Positions 15,479-28,517 of a stretch of DNA of 64,000 nt are shown piece after piece; position 1 is the stretch's first letter; each line of letters starts with the position of its first letter. The stretch is from contig OU015649.1 in NCBI GenBank assembly GCA_907165275.2, positions 2,572,001 to 2,636,000 on the forward strand, read 5' to 3'. The notes under the pieces are model-generated. The model was not told where the DNA came from, did not search any database, and was given only the letters and a program-made list of their open reading frames with translations. The position numbers were made by a program, and so were the translations under genes. The DNA is from Zygaena filipendulae. Taxonomy: Eukaryota; Arthropoda; Insecta; Lepidoptera; Zygaenidae.

Positions 15479-15650
15479 AATAAATGCGGATGTGAGTTTG
15501 TTTGTTACGCTTTAACATCTTAACGGCTTAACCGATCGTCATGAAATTTTGCGTACACGTTGTTGGCAGTACTGAGAAGCACATAGGGTACACTTTGTCC
15601 CGAAATTCCCGCGGGAACTCCGAAGTTATAGCGGGTGAAACCGCTACTAT
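15479..15650 (+). mobile_element. Lep1-like Helitron, lacking the last bases
   Basis: 5' body AATGCGGATGTGAGTTTG, central TACACGTTGTTGGCAGTAC, CCCGCGGGAACTCCGAAG and the hairpin GCGGGTGAAACCGC are present; CTAG is missing. Confidence 0.7.
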
Positions 15651-16129
15651 ATTTTGATAAATTTTAAAATAATAAACGCGATCAACATAGAGAATACCTG
15701 GCTATTAAAAAGGCACGCGCATCGTCATACTATACAAGCAAAACATTAATTTTAATAATTTATAGCTATGGAGCAATTGAAACGATACTTATTGCCTATT
15801 GTCATTATAAAAACTAAAATCAAACACTACAGTTGAAGTGTGACGTTACTACGAGTAAGTTTCTCATAACTCGAATCGACTTCGAACTGTCGTTATGAAT
15901 ATTTAATTCGTTATTTATGAATGACGACTAAACATCCAGTCGTAGGTATAATTAATTATTTGGACAGTGCAAAAAACAATAAGGTGTGCCTCTAAATTTT
16001 CTCAGTAAGTATATTATTTCATGCATGAGAAGTGACTTTTAAATTGAAAACATAATTGTGATAATTCTCTTGTTAAAAGCACAGAGAATTTACCGTTTAA
16101 ATCTATATATTTAAAAGGAAGTCGTGTTA

Positions 16130-16408
16130 GTTACACTATTTATAACTCAAGAACGGCTTAACTGATTTGGCTGAAAATTGTTGGGGAGGTAGCTTAGAAC
16201 CAGGAAACGGGCATAGGATACTTTTTATCCCGGAATTCCCGCAGGAACTCCGAAATTAACGTCGGTGAAATCTCATGAAATTTTGCATACCTACTTAGGT
16301 ACACATTGTCAGGGGTACAGAGGAGGACATAGGGTAGGTACTTTGCATTCCGGAATTCCTGCGGGATCTCCGAAATTTCCGCGGGTGAAACCGCGGGGAA
16401 CAGCTAGT
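16130..16408 (+). mobile_element. Two fused Lep1-like Helitron copies
   Basis: One copy ends near 16270 (GAAATTAACGTCGGTGAAA) and is followed by the second half of another that ends GCGGGGAACAGCTAGT at 16408. Confidence 0.7.
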
Positions 16409-17951
16409 TTTTTGATAAAGGTAGGTATATGATGTATGAATGACAAAAAAGCTAGCGGCATTTCTTGACTCTATTCACAGAATTTTAAAGTGATTCCCTC
16501 CGCACAGTGTCACATAGTGCCAACGCTCAACCGAGCTTCCAAAGCGAGGTGAGAATGATTTCGGTAGCCGTAGTAAGGGTACAACTGAACTTAAATGGCA
16601 TTGTTTCCGCTGAGCGCAAACACCGCTGCCGCCCGATTTTTCAACAGTGTAACGTGGAACTCGCTTCCGCGCCTGTTATTATGGGCAATATATCAAAATA
16701 CTGTAAAACAATGGGGGTAATTCCACCCTTGTTTGCCTGTTCGCTGTTAGTGAGCAAATATTTATACTGCACGTTGGTAATCGAGAGCTTTACGTACTAC
16801 GAGTTCCGTGTCACGCGTCGGTTATCGATAAAGCTTATTCATTACGAGTGAATTTACACTAATGATAAAGAGTTAGATTATGTTTGTAGTAAGTTTTTTT
16901 TTTAATAATTTTTTTGGGTGTATAGAGGGTAATTTTAGAAACTACTGGACCGATTCTAAAATTAAGTTGACAGCTATAATATAATAGCATATATATTAAT
17001 ATTTTAAAGCGGAAAACTGTTTTGTACAGAAGAAGCAATTAAAAAAATTCTTCCACTGATAGAACATATTTCCTGACTTCCCGAGTAAATTAAAATACCT
17101 ACATTTAATCAGGTTAAAAGATTTCCCAAAGGAATCTTAAAATTCATGCGGGTGAAACCGAGCTATTATAATATAATTTTTAATTAGCTGTTATGATAAG
17201 AAAATCCAATATCATCAAACTTCTATTAAAGTATTATAGGTATCAATTAAGCAGTTGATGTAATATCAATTATAGCTCCAGCATGCAGTTTACTGCGTCT
17301 ATATTAATATTTATTCAAGAATTCTTTGTTGAAATCGAATAAAATATTATAATTTTATTCAAATCGCCACACAAATACCTACATTCTACATTGTATAAAT
17401 AAAATTCATATAGGTATAGGTGCATTTAATTCTTTGGGGGCAATAAACTGTGAACAAATATTGATGTAAAAAAAATTACGGAGGTGAACAAATCATAAAA
17501 ATTAAGTAAACTAAATCCAAATTTTCATCTAATAATTTGACGGAATCTTAAATATTTATAATAGTGAAGTTAATTTATTCTCTCCATCAGTAGCTGTCGC
17601 GTCAGTCGACTTTTTTTTCAATATGGTCGCCTGTCACTAGTCGAAAGGAAAAAGTGAAGTTCGACTTTACGTATCGATTTGAAGGGTTTTCTACAATAGC
17701 TACTAGTTTTTCACGTATGTATACTTATAATACCCACTAGAAAATGAAAAATTGTTCTGACTTTCGAATGTTAAATTCTGAATTCACTTAGGTATTTGAT
17801 ATTAATAGAATTGATAGACTCGCATTTAGCGTGAGTGATGCAATTTCACGGGTAGTGGAATTAGCTTACTACGTCTCAGTGCGAATGTAATTTCGCGTCG
17901 TGCCACGCAAAAATGAAGTATTTCTTGAGCATCAATTACGAATGGAATTTT
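16409..17951. other. Intergenic, no recognised gene
   Basis: AT-rich. A decayed Helitron 3' hairpin is at about 17130-17165 (GCGGGTGAAACCG). No supported gene. Confidence 0.45.
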
Positions 17952-18224
17952 AAATAATAATAATAATAATCCACATCACAACACACAGATCTGCTTGATC
18001 CCACAGTACAGTAAGCTATTATTAGCTTGTGTCGTGGAAACCAAGCAAACGTGGTATATACTACATAGAATTACTTATATATTATACTAGAGATATATAA
18101 ACACACCCAGACTGGAAAATGGAACCCTGTGTTAATCACACAAAGTCCACTCCCACCGGGAATCGAACCCGGAACCCCTTGATTATCGGGCAGGCATGGT
18201 GACCTACTGCGCCAAACGGGTCAT
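17952..18224 (-). mobile_element. tRNA-derived SINE, copy 1
   Basis: Reverse copy of 56537-56797. Reading the minus strand: tRNA-like head GACCCGTTTGGCGCAGTAGG, B box GGTTCGATTCCC, body with CAGTCTGGGTGTGTTTATA, tail (ATT)n at 17952-17970. Confidence 0.85.
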
Positions 18225-18268
18225 CGCTGAACTAACGCTGTAACTTTATGTAACCTTCTGGTAGAATA

Positions 18269-18357
18269 TCCTTACTATCCTTAAATGCGAATGATGAGTT
18301 TATTTGTTTGTGACGCTCTAACGCCATAATAACTCAACCGATGATCATGCAATTTTT
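18269..18357 (+). mobile_element. Lep1-like Helitron 5' half
   Basis: Starts TCCTTACTATCCTTAAATG and runs to CCGATGATCATGCAATTT, where the TTAACCGACTTCC repeat begins. Confidence 0.6.
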
Positions 18358-18403
18358 AACCGACTTCCAAAAAGGAGGAGGTTCTATGTTCGATTGTATG
18401 TAT

Positions 18404-18459
<56 letters not shown>

Positions 18460-19080
18460 ATGTTCACCGATTACTCGAAGACGGTTGGACCGATTTCGAA
18501 AATTCTTTTTTTGTTTGAAAGGGTATACTCCCAATTAGGTCCCATTGCAACCAAGTCGGGATCTGATGATGGGATCTTGGAGAAATCGAGGGAACTCTTC
18601 AAAAATTATAGGCACACCTATAGCGATTTGGGTATTTTTTATAGTAAATCGTTCATTTGCTTTTGGAAAGCAAAATTTGAAGAAGTGGAACTGATGATGA
18701 AGACCACAGATGGTCATCGGAACTACTCAACAATAATATGTATTTCACGGGTTCCGATTGGAGCGATTTCGAAAATTGCTTTTTTGTTTGAAACGGGATA
18801 CTTCCAAATTGATTCCATTATCACCAAGTCGAGATCTGATGATGGGATCTTGGAGTAATCGAGGGAACTCTTCAAAAATTATAGGTACACCTATAGCGAT
18901 TTTTATATTTTTTATAGTAAATCGTTTATTTGCTTTTGGAAAGCAAAATTTGAAGAAGTGGAACTGATGATGAAGACCACAGATGGTCATCGGAACTACT
19001 AAATAATAGGTATTTCACAGATTCCGATTCGTTAACTTTAATGTGGTTTCTAAACAATTTATGTTAGTCACAATGTATAT
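18358..19080 (+). repeat. TTAACCGACTTCC repeat: poly(T) tract and tandem units of 273 bp
   Basis: Begins TTAACCGACTTCCAAAAA. A T run of 51 lies at 18405-18455. Then come two units whose GATTTCGAAAATT starts are at 18492 and 18765 (273 bp apart), nearly identical over GGGATCTTGGAG..GGTCATCGGAACTAC. Open frames here are by-products of the repeat. Confidence 0.85.
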
Positions 19081-19253
19081 GGTGAAGTGGAACTGATGGT
19101 GGTGTACCAGCAGAACTCCTCAAAAATTAACGTCCCTGCATCGGGAAAAGCAATATTTTGTATAAGGTTATGAGCAGTTGACATTAGGCTATTGTAACTT
19201 AGATAAATTACAAACCGACTCACTAAAAAGCAAGAAATAAACAAATTTTTAAC

Positions 19254-19635
19254 AAAAAAATTAAAACCGACTTCCAAAAACACAAAACTAATAAAAAGCT
19301 AAAAATAACAAAATATCGAATTAATCCAAATGACAAAAACACGCGTAATATTATTATTGGTTTGTGCTACCACTGATCGGTATGAAGTCGGTGACAAGCC
19401 AAATATGGAGGGTAGATGGGCTAAGTCGATTCCCGCCACCAGCTCTTCGTGAGCACACTGCACAACCCAAGTGGGCAGACACCAGCGGGCTTGTCACCGA
19501 ATTCAAACCGATCAGTGGTAGCACAAACCAATAATAATATTACGCGTGTTTTTGTCATTTGGATTAATTCGATATTTTGTTATTTTTAGCTTTTTATTAG
19601 TTTTGTGTTTTTGGAAGTCGGTTTTAATTTTTTTT
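19254..19635. mobile_element. Long inverted repeat (fold-back element), 382 bp
   Basis: Left arm 19254-19400 and right arm 19488-19635 are almost exact reverse complements, with an 87-nt spacer. The inner part of the arms (CACTGATCGG..AAGTCGGTGACAAGCC) resembles the terminal repeats of the MITE at 53412-53567; the outer part carries AAAACCGACTTCCAAAAA, the terminus of the adjacent repeat family. Confidence 0.9.
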
Positions 19636-19795
19636 GCTTACACGTTGTCAGGGGTACAAAAAAACATAGGGTACTTTCACCTGAAATAAACGCGGGTGAA
19701 ATTGTATAAAATTTTGCATGTAATACACGTTATCAAGACATAGGGTACATTGTAGGTATTTCCGCGGGAATACCGAAGTTAACGCGAATGGAATG
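19636..19795 (+). mobile_element. Helitron fragments, decayed
   Basis: Two partial bodies: ACACGTTGTCAGGGGTAC..AACGCGGGTGAAATTG and a second with TCCGCGGGAATACCGAAG. Confidence 0.55.
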
Positions 19796-19929
19796 ACTCC
19801 GTCAATTCCTTTCTTAGTTGACTTTTACTCTCCTTGAGCGAGCTTGCCAAATTTCAGCTTCCTAAGTCACATAGTTTTCAAGATTTCGTCTCTAGTCAGT
19901 AAGTCAGTAAGTTTTAGGAGTTGAGTTTA

Positions 19930-20050
19930 TAGGACTAACTGTCCTCCGCGGTTACACCCGCGGTAAGTTCCGGAGATATAAACCTTCTTCATGAATCACT
20001 CTATTTATTGGTGGAAAGTGAAACCGCATGAAAATCCGTTCAGTACTTTT
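19930..20050 (-). mobile_element. Helitron 3' fragment, decayed
   Basis: GGACTAACTGTCCTCCGCGG then the hairpin TTACACCCGCGG and a divergent body. Confidence 0.5.
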
Positions 20051-20328
20051 TGAGTTCAATTGTCATCTAGCAGATTAAAACTTGTAGATACATTCTAAAA
20101 CACGTATCCCTAAAAATGTAACGTTCATTAGTGCTCTCTGGGAATTAGAAAACACGAAGTTGCTAAAAAAAAACAATGGAATTACGTTAAAAGTTTAGTA
20201 AGTGTGACAGAATGTCCCCTTGACAGGCCCTATGGGACCGAGCGCTGTTGAAACAACGGAGTTGAGTGAATTTTAATTACTAACTGTATAGATATTCATG
20301 TACCTACCTACTTATTAATTATTCATGT

Positions 20329-20629
20329 ACTAGCTGTTCCCCGCGGTTTCACCTGCGTTAATTTCAAAGATCCCGCAGGAATTCCAGGATAAGAGTACTT
20401 ACCAACCTCATATCCTGAAAACGTGTAGTACCTATGCAAAATTTAATGCAGTTTCACCTGCGTTTTTTTCAGAGTTCCCGCGGGAATTTCGGGATCAAAA
20501 GTACCCTATATCTTTTTTTTTACCCCTGATAACGTGTATGCAAAATTTCATGATGATCGGTTGAGTAGTTAAGGCGTGAAAGCGTAAAAAACAAACAAAC
20601 TCACTTTTGAATTTTTAATTGTATAAGGA
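20329..20629 (-). mobile_element. Lep1-like Helitron with internal duplication of its 3' half
   Basis: ACTAGCTGTTCCCCGCGG at the left, GTATAAGGA (element 5' TCC) at the right. The hairpin/CCCGC block occurs twice (about 20345 and 20455). Confidence 0.75.
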
Positions 20630-22425
20630 TTTTGTCCTTGCACTGAAGTCAAAACGATTAGGTACACGGAGTAGTTAATCATCAGATTCTTTTTAATTAG
20701 ATTTTTTTTTTACTATTATAGTTTATGACCAGTAGCATTCGAGACTCGACTAATAAATAATCTTTTACGACAAGTTATTAACACTAACTAAGAAGATAAC
20801 AAAACCCAATCAATCCGCCATAAAAGAAGACTTCGCGTCGTGCGTGCGTTATAAAAATAAAACCGAGTTAAAGTCACACAAAAAAATGTTTTACTGGATT
20901 TTTCGTAATAACCGTTACACGTATTTGAAAGAATGAAATAATAATCGTTAAGTTTAATAAAGAGGCTGTTAAATTAATTATCCAATCGTGGGCTCCTTTC
21001 GGGATGGGAGGTTATTAAAAATAAAACACACGGCCTTTTTACCAGTCTGTTGTCGTGGCCCGTACCGATCGGTGGCAAAAAAAACAATAAAAATCTTATG
21101 TTCGGCTCCGATGGGTTGTTGATTGAGAAAAATGACTACCTACTATATACACTGTGAGAACGGTATTCTTCGCCAGATTATGAGGGCTGTTTACACTTTA
21201 CTACTTACCGTTAAAAAATATTTTTAATAAGTCTTGTCGATAATATTCCCCATAATTTACCTATCTAATTTCAGGAAATCGCAGCTTCATAAACTTATTG
21301 AGACGCATTAGAAATTTACAAAAACAATTGTAGAGTATTAAGACCTTATTTTCGAATTTATCTACTTGCAGCGACGTTCCTCACACATTGCTAGAACTTA
21401 GCAAGTTTATATTTGTAAGTTAAGTACAATCTCCCATTCGCGAGGTTCAATTGCTACAATTTTGCTACATTTTCCGCTTACCTCTAGGTACCTTACCTCA
21501 ATACCGTACCTAGATCAATTATAGTTTTCGAGGTTTAGTGGTCATTCAGTGAATTAATATGAATGGCATTTCACTTTTTCTATGGATATTTAATATACTA
21601 CTAGCATAATAATGTTTCAGCTGCGTTCATTTCGAAGTTCTTGTGAGAGTTCCGGGATAAAAATAACCTCATGTCCTTCTCTGTACCCATGAAAACGTGT
21701 ATGCAAAATTCTATTGAACTGTTGAGGCGTGAAAGCGTAACAAACTCATTTGCGCATTTATAGTAGGTAAGAATTAATTTATTATTTAAATTTTCATAAT
21801 AAGTATGTGGTATACCGCGTGCGTGACGTACTCGTAATATCGTCCCTGAGTCTGAGCGTATAAAGACGCTTCCAGTCGATACTGAAGTGACTCACTCATT
21901 AGACCCAAGCTGTGCTTTAATCAGTGAGAATAACATGTAATTAGTTGATCTAGAGCGGGTTGACTCAACATTCGTGGCGGCCTCCCTTTGACTATTTGAG
22001 TTTGGTCAAAGAGGTTAGTCCGAGTTTCGTTCCAGTAAATGTGTGACCGGATTTGGTCAATTCACTTTCTCAAGTGGATTGTTACGCAGATTGTACGTTT
22101 GCTTGAGTGCATAAGATTTGTATTTCTAGGAAATTAAAATTACCGCTATGCCAGTTCTGAAAATTGGTCTTTCTTTTGAAAACAAGTTAAAAAAATGTAC
22201 CTACCTCACCTACTTTATTATTCTTGAAATGATAACTTTAAACAAGTGTTCAAAATCGAAACTCAATAATTTAGAGGTCATTTCTATGAATACCTATGTA
22301 AACAATTTTTGAACTATTAAAATTAAAATCGATTGTAGGTACATATTAATTTCATACTTAGGTCTTTTTCTATTTTTGAAGGAGGAATAGTGACAGCGAT
22401 GTGAAAATTTTGAAAAAGTAGGTAT
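20630..22425. other. Intergenic, mostly unique sequence with one Helitron remnant
   Basis: A decayed minus-strand Helitron is at about 21600-21770 (GTGAGAGTTCCGGGATAAAA..GGCGTGAAAGCGTAACAAAC). The stretch 20810-21070 looks non-repetitive and moderately GC-rich. No supported ORF. Confidence 0.45.
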
Positions 22426-22432
22426 AATAACA

Positions 22433-22505
22433 TGGTAGAGAATGCCGCAAAGCATTGAGTTCGCCATTTGTACGTACTGTGCGTTAAATAAATACCTAAA
22501 TAACA
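22433..22505 (+). mobile_element. Short retroposon (~66 nt) with 7-bp target duplication
   Basis: TGGTAGAGAATGCCGCAAAG..AAATAAATACCT, homologous to 5906-5979, flanked by AATAACA at 22426-22432 and 22499-22505. Confidence 0.75.
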
Positions 22506-22599
22506 TCCGAGGCTCCGGACATCGGATGTAGCGTCATTTTCGTTGCCTTATAAAATATTACCCACTTTAATCATTCATATACTTGTATATGCATAATAG

Positions 22600-22920
22600 G
22601 CATGTTGACTAATTTTTATTTTTTAGTCCGTCTTGTAGATTATTAAAAAATATTGGACACGTATTTTTTCTTTTTTTACGTAATCAAAAAATAACGGCGA
22701 TATTATATTGAGTTGAAATTTCGCGTGACGTCACTATTCTGACAGTTTGTATGGCGGTTTTAGCGGTTAGTGATGTCACGACCCCCTCACCCTAAACTTT
22801 AATGCGCTTTATCTCTGTATATTTTGATTTATTTGGAAAAGCAAAAAATACGTGTCTATTGTTTTTTTATTTTCTAACTGACGGACTAATTAGAATTTTG
22901 ATTTTCAAAAGTAGTCCACA
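22600..22920 (-). mobile_element. CRE-bearing fold-back MITE, copy 2
   Basis: Reverse of copy 1, intact end to end (CATGTTGACTAATTTTT to TTTTCAAAAGTAGTCC). One perfect TGACGTCA at 22726-22733; the second site is mutated to TGATGTCA. Confidence 0.85.
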
Positions 22921-25900
22921 CCCCCATTCAAGTATTAAGAACAGGCTCATACAGTTCAAAAAACTATAGATAATATTCAATAATTTCATTCACTTCTAAA
23001 TGTGCTTACGGAAACAAAAGGGTGAACGCACGTCGAATGAAAAACAAACTGTGTTTAATTAAAAACGCTATCAGCCGAGCCCGCATGTCATTATTAACAG
23101 TTAAAACTGATTATTGTCATAATTATAACGAACTGTCAGATTGCTGAACGGGAGTTCTTGATGAAGCAATCATGTACCGAGTGCTAGGTAGCAGTTTCGT
23201 TAAATCATCGTTAATTATTGTTGTTAAGTCCCTGGGATTGTCTTTATAATATTTGTAATCAGCGTTAGGTAGGTATTTACTCGCATCATTTATTTTAGAA
23301 TATTACATATAAATTGTTAATCTCTTTAGGTAAATACTGAGATGTATGTGACCTTTTAATCCTCGCCCATTGCTGTGTTTTTTACTTTATTTTTGAAATA
23401 ATTGCTTCCAGCCAGGCCTTTGTAAACTCATACTTCAATAAATGTTACTTGCAAGAACTTTCTCGGAGCTCTTGGAGGAAACCGAAGAAATCAGCTCGAA
23501 AGGTCATATATCTTCTTGAGCACATATAAACCGTCAATGTGAAAATTATTGTCCAATACAGCACCTTATAACACAAAAAAATGCATTTTTAACCGCCGCC
23601 ATCTTTGATTCCCGCCAAAAAACTCCCCATTAAATGTTTTTATTGTACTTATGTTTTAGAAATTTTCCACTGACTTTTAAAAATAAACTTTAGCAGTCCG
23701 ATCTGTTAGGTAACGGTTCATACGGGAATATTTGGCTCTTCTAATATTATTAATCTGAGAATTGAAATTTTAGATGTTGGGATGTTTGTGACTCCTACAC
23801 GCATAAACGGCTTAACGGGTTTGGATAGAACTTTACTAACTTATGTACCTACCTCTTACATACACTACTTTATCGATACAATACTGCTCAAACAGATCCG
23901 AAAGGATGCCCAAAGTTCACGCGAGTGGAACTGCAGGGCGTAACAACTATGTAGTTGACTAATAAACCACACGTATTTTCGCCTCATCAATCATTCAATA
24001 CCAAACTGCCGAGAGTGATCGGTATACTTCGGCCACCATAAAAACATTTGTGATCTAAAATTAAGTATGGAATTAAGGATTTATTAATTACGACACCATA
24101 AGCTGAGCAACGCATCCTGCATAGGGCATAGACTAGCTATCGAACAGACAAGGCAGTGTGTACCTATGTAGATAGTTTAAATTCATTTCAAACTTTCAAA
24201 ATTTTTACAATTTTTTCAAATACTATAAAGATCGCTGGCAAATTGTATAGAAAATGCGTTTTGGATGCACTCATCGGAAATAGCTTTTTTAGTGTTTTGG
24301 TCAATGTTCAAAGCTAATTTAGCACGTCGAGTGCTTGCAAATACGTTTAGTACAGTGAACAGTCAACAGCAGCGGCTTTATAATATGTAGGTACCTAATA
24401 TGTTCTCCAAACATCACTCAGTTTATAAATGTATACAAATTTAATTCCTCAAATTTCTATGTAACTAAATACGAGTATAAGTAGTTTTTGATAGTCCTGA
24501 TCAATTTGTAACACGCATAGAATACAAATTCGCGAGCGCATGTTAATTGAATCGAAATCGAATAGAAAAAAAGCCTTGTTACCTACACTTGACATTTCAC
24601 GGATGTCTGTAAGCTAATCTTAAAACTAAAAGTGAACGATTGAACGTGGAATGTCTACTCGAAATCGATTGATCTATGAGCGGCGTTGCGTGCGCGCACA
24701 TGCGGGCCCCACAACTGACAGTTTATCTTCAACGATCTCGTGTCGACGGACAATTGGTAAAAAAGGCACATTCAGTAAATTTACCGTAAATTGCTAAAAC
24801 TACACCAAGCCAGTCCGAGTCGTTTGGCGACCGTTGAGGAAGCAATCTCTATGCGGGCTTTATAAATTATCGTAGGTACGATTTGTTTTGAAGATTTGCT
24901 TTTTATTAGATTTTCATCGATTTTTTTAATTATTTAATTTGTATACAGGTAGGCAAGTTAGTATACCATTATACTTAAGGGAACAATGCTGCGTGTAGAA
25001 GTATTTAATTTTTTTTTTATTAACTAGCTGTTGCACAGCCGTCTCTATGTTTAATTTATATTTTTTTTCAAAGGGTTATAACTCCTCTTTCTGTGATCCA
25101 TGGAAAAATCTTTTATTTTAAATTACACTAGCTCTACCTATCAAGGGTGTAATTTGTGGAATACAGTTCAATTACGCTAAACAATTAGCATGATATGCAC
25201 AAACGTACAAAATTTTAAAAAATCATTGTTTTGGAATCTATGATAAATAATAAGTCATAATCTGAAGTCGTCATCAGTCATTGAGTCAATAATACAAAAG
25301 CATAGTGAGAAATAACCATCGCAGCTTGCAAATAAGTTATCAAATATAAAAAAGGACGTTTTGAAAAAACAAGTATAAAAATAAATTCAATTAAACAACC
25401 ATAAATAAACGAACGATAAGATCGATGCCTCCTAGAACCCTCAGCCACATGGACCGTACAAATTAGAGGCGGATATAAAATAGAATATATTCAATAACCC
25501 CCTTCGGCGGGCCCAGATCGGCGATATCAATGACGTTTAACCCTAAACATAATCGAGTCGGAATCGAAACTACCTCTGGGACATCGGGGACTGTTTTGTA
25601 CTCGGCGTAAAATTGCCGAGTATTTTTTGCAATGAAATTCGCCGTTGCTTTAAAATGTGGGGTCGTTCGCGCCGAGGGCGTTTAAGGGTTAGGCATGAGT
25701 GTACAACAACGCAGTGCCTTTGAAGCAAATATACAAGCCGTATGATTCGAGCATTATTTATCGGAGCATATGTAGTAATATATCTTTCAGCTTCAGTAGA
25801 GCTTTCTTGCTTGAGAATTGTAATTTTCTGGTATTCAATTAGGTATTCAAAAACACAGCAATGTTAATATAATACAATTTAATTATACTTTATTTGTCTC

Positions 25901-28517
25901 AAAGTACATTTATTGTACTTTAAGTCACCATTTATCGTGATTATAGAGTTTAGACCAACGTACTCGTCGTATAAGATTTAAAAAAAATTTGTCAAAATGT
26001 CACAGTTTCTTTGACGACTCTACATACCTACATACATAGGTACATATCATATATAATAATAAATATAATATTTGTATACGTTGTAAGTGACTTCTTGGTG
26101 ATAGGTCATTCAATAAGTATCAAGGCTAAAATAATATAAAAAATAGGTCGTTAAAATTACTGTAACAAGTAAATTAATTATTTAATTAGAATAATATACA
26201 GCGTATTAGAATAATTGTACCATTGGACCTGAATTTCCCGGACACCTTGTATATGTGTCAGCCTCGAAACTTGTTGAGTGACGTGATAGGTTTGCAAATA
26301 AGCACGCATCCACACAGACGTGGGGTAGCCGTCTGCTTGTAGCGTTAACCCTTACACCGAGATCGCATATTTTCCGCCCGAGTGTCGTCTAAACGGGCAC
26401 ATAATTGATAAGTAAAGGAAAAGAGTACCGCCTTATACATATTTATGAGAACCCCAAAATTGCTACGGGCCCATGCGAACGGGTGCACTTGCCGTCTCAT
26501 TATGTTTTTAGAGTTTCTTTTGTGATTGCCGGCTTTGATCTCCGGGTGTAGCCAATGTAATGGGTTTGAGGTTTCCCCGTGTTTGTTCGAAATTTGAATA
26601 CCTATAGGTTTAAGTACAAGAAAAAGTGGCACGGTCGTTTTTACAAAAAAATATATTTAATCTATGGTTTTTGTTGGAGAGACAAAACTCTTTTTTTAGT
26701 TTGTCTTCGTCATTTTCCAATGCAATAACCGAGACACTAGACAGACAGCATCTTGAGAAGTGATGAGCAGCGTTTATCAATAATTTAAGTATTTAGCTAT
26801 AAAGCTCCTTTTGTTCGATGATTTTCAAATAACAATTAGGTATAATATTTACGTTACAATATTATATAGATTTAAAGTATGGTTTAAACTTTAAAATACG
26901 GATATTTATACTGATAAATACAACATTTCTTGATAAATAATCAGATGAATTATCCCAAGAATTATAATATTAGGTATATCTGTACTTCTTACATACCTAC
27001 CTACCTTTTAAAGATTCCTTGCCTTGGGAACAACCCGTACTTATTAAAAAAAGAAACAAAGAGTTTTTCTATTTTTTGGTTTGTCACAACTTTATGAAAG
27101 CAAAACCCAACGATACGTTCGTAAACCGCAATAAACGCAAACTTTATGGAAAAACTCCGCTGTGCGCCACCATTACCGCCTCTCTTTACGACAATAATAC
27201 GTTTCTGAACGTTTCCTAAATTCTTTTTAACAATATCTCCAGTGCCGAATGAAAACTGGTGGAGTGGAAAATTTCGTTTCGAGTTTCCGTGTGGTTGTCT
27301 TGAGGGTTTGTGTTTCAGAGTTGTGTTTTATAAGTTACGTATCTTCTTTCACTTTGCACTCAAACAATGGATCGTTCAGTGCCAACGATATGGACTCTGA
27401 TTTACCTACCAGTAGCGTTCCTTGCCCAAAATTTCACGTGCTTGTAACACAATTCCAAACGACTATTTAAATTATGGCATATATTAAAAATTACAATAGT
27501 ATTTTGGTATTTGGTAGTAGTAGTATGTGAATAAAAGTATATGGTGCAGTGCCTTGCGGAAAGGTACTCCACTCAGCTCACTCCGCTTTAGGATGTCATT
27601 TTGTCTCGTTTTCGTGTCCACAGTTTAAAACTATGCTGATTTACAGTTGGTATACGAACAGGCTCCAGACAACGCAATGTTACGTTAGGTTTTCTGTCCT
27701 CGCCAAGGCACATGAAATTATAAATCTTCACCTCCCACCAATTTCATACCTCCTCGTACCCCGTGAAAGTTTCAACTTCAAGGTAATTTCTGTGACAAAT
27801 TGTCACATGTAGAATCTAAATGTTACAATTTTTCACTGACAGCTGACAGTTACTGTCAGCTCGCTGTCAACCTTATGATACGCTCACACGCACAGCTTAA
27901 GCCGTCTTTACTCATGGGAAAGTACTTGAATTAGTTTATTTGTGTGGAGTGTCACCGGACTTATTCTTGCAATTATCTGGTGACATAATGTGTAAATATA
28001 AAATACAGAACAAAGGCTTCGGATATCATACACTTAATTTGTGTCAGCCACCATGCTGCAGACACTATCTTAATTATTGTAATTGGTTCGACCGTAATAA
28101 TTAACTAGGTATAACATAAAATATAAATAAATAGGTAAAATAATAAATGCTTAACATGGGAAACACTGACGCTCTGAACGAGCTGATCTTACAGTTTGTT
28201 TAATGTGCGAATGTGCTGGAAGAGATACGCGCATTAATTAATGTGACGAACGCTCAATTATGTGTGTTAATGAATGAAATCATATCAATTTGTGTGTGCG
28301 TGTCTGTGTGTGCGCGTGTGAGACACCATGGCTCCGCATGTGGCGTGCAATTACACAATGATCCGCTTCCGGTGCAGGACCGCGCGTCGAGTGTGCGGTT
28401 TGTTTTGCACTGAATAACGTTACACATCCTGCCATCAGGATTATTTCATTAATCGCAATGCTGCCATGAAAATAATACGCTCAACTACATAGTTTCTACT
28501 CTTCAGATATATGTATA
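22921..28517. other. Long low-repeat intergenic stretch
   Basis: No transposon copies recognised over about 5.5 kb except a possible mariner-type terminus near 26225-26253. GC-richer, non-coding-looking blocks occur at about 25490-25690, 26340-26640, 27000-27220 and 28200-28430. Open frames there are short and lack domains. Such a gap in an otherwise repeat-dense region would fit cis-regulatory DNA, which is inference. Confidence 0.4.

Noticed and set aside
18341..18858. Open reading frames through the poly(T) tract
   Set aside because: They read a homopolymer (poly-Phe) and a tandem repeat; several overlapping frames are equally open.
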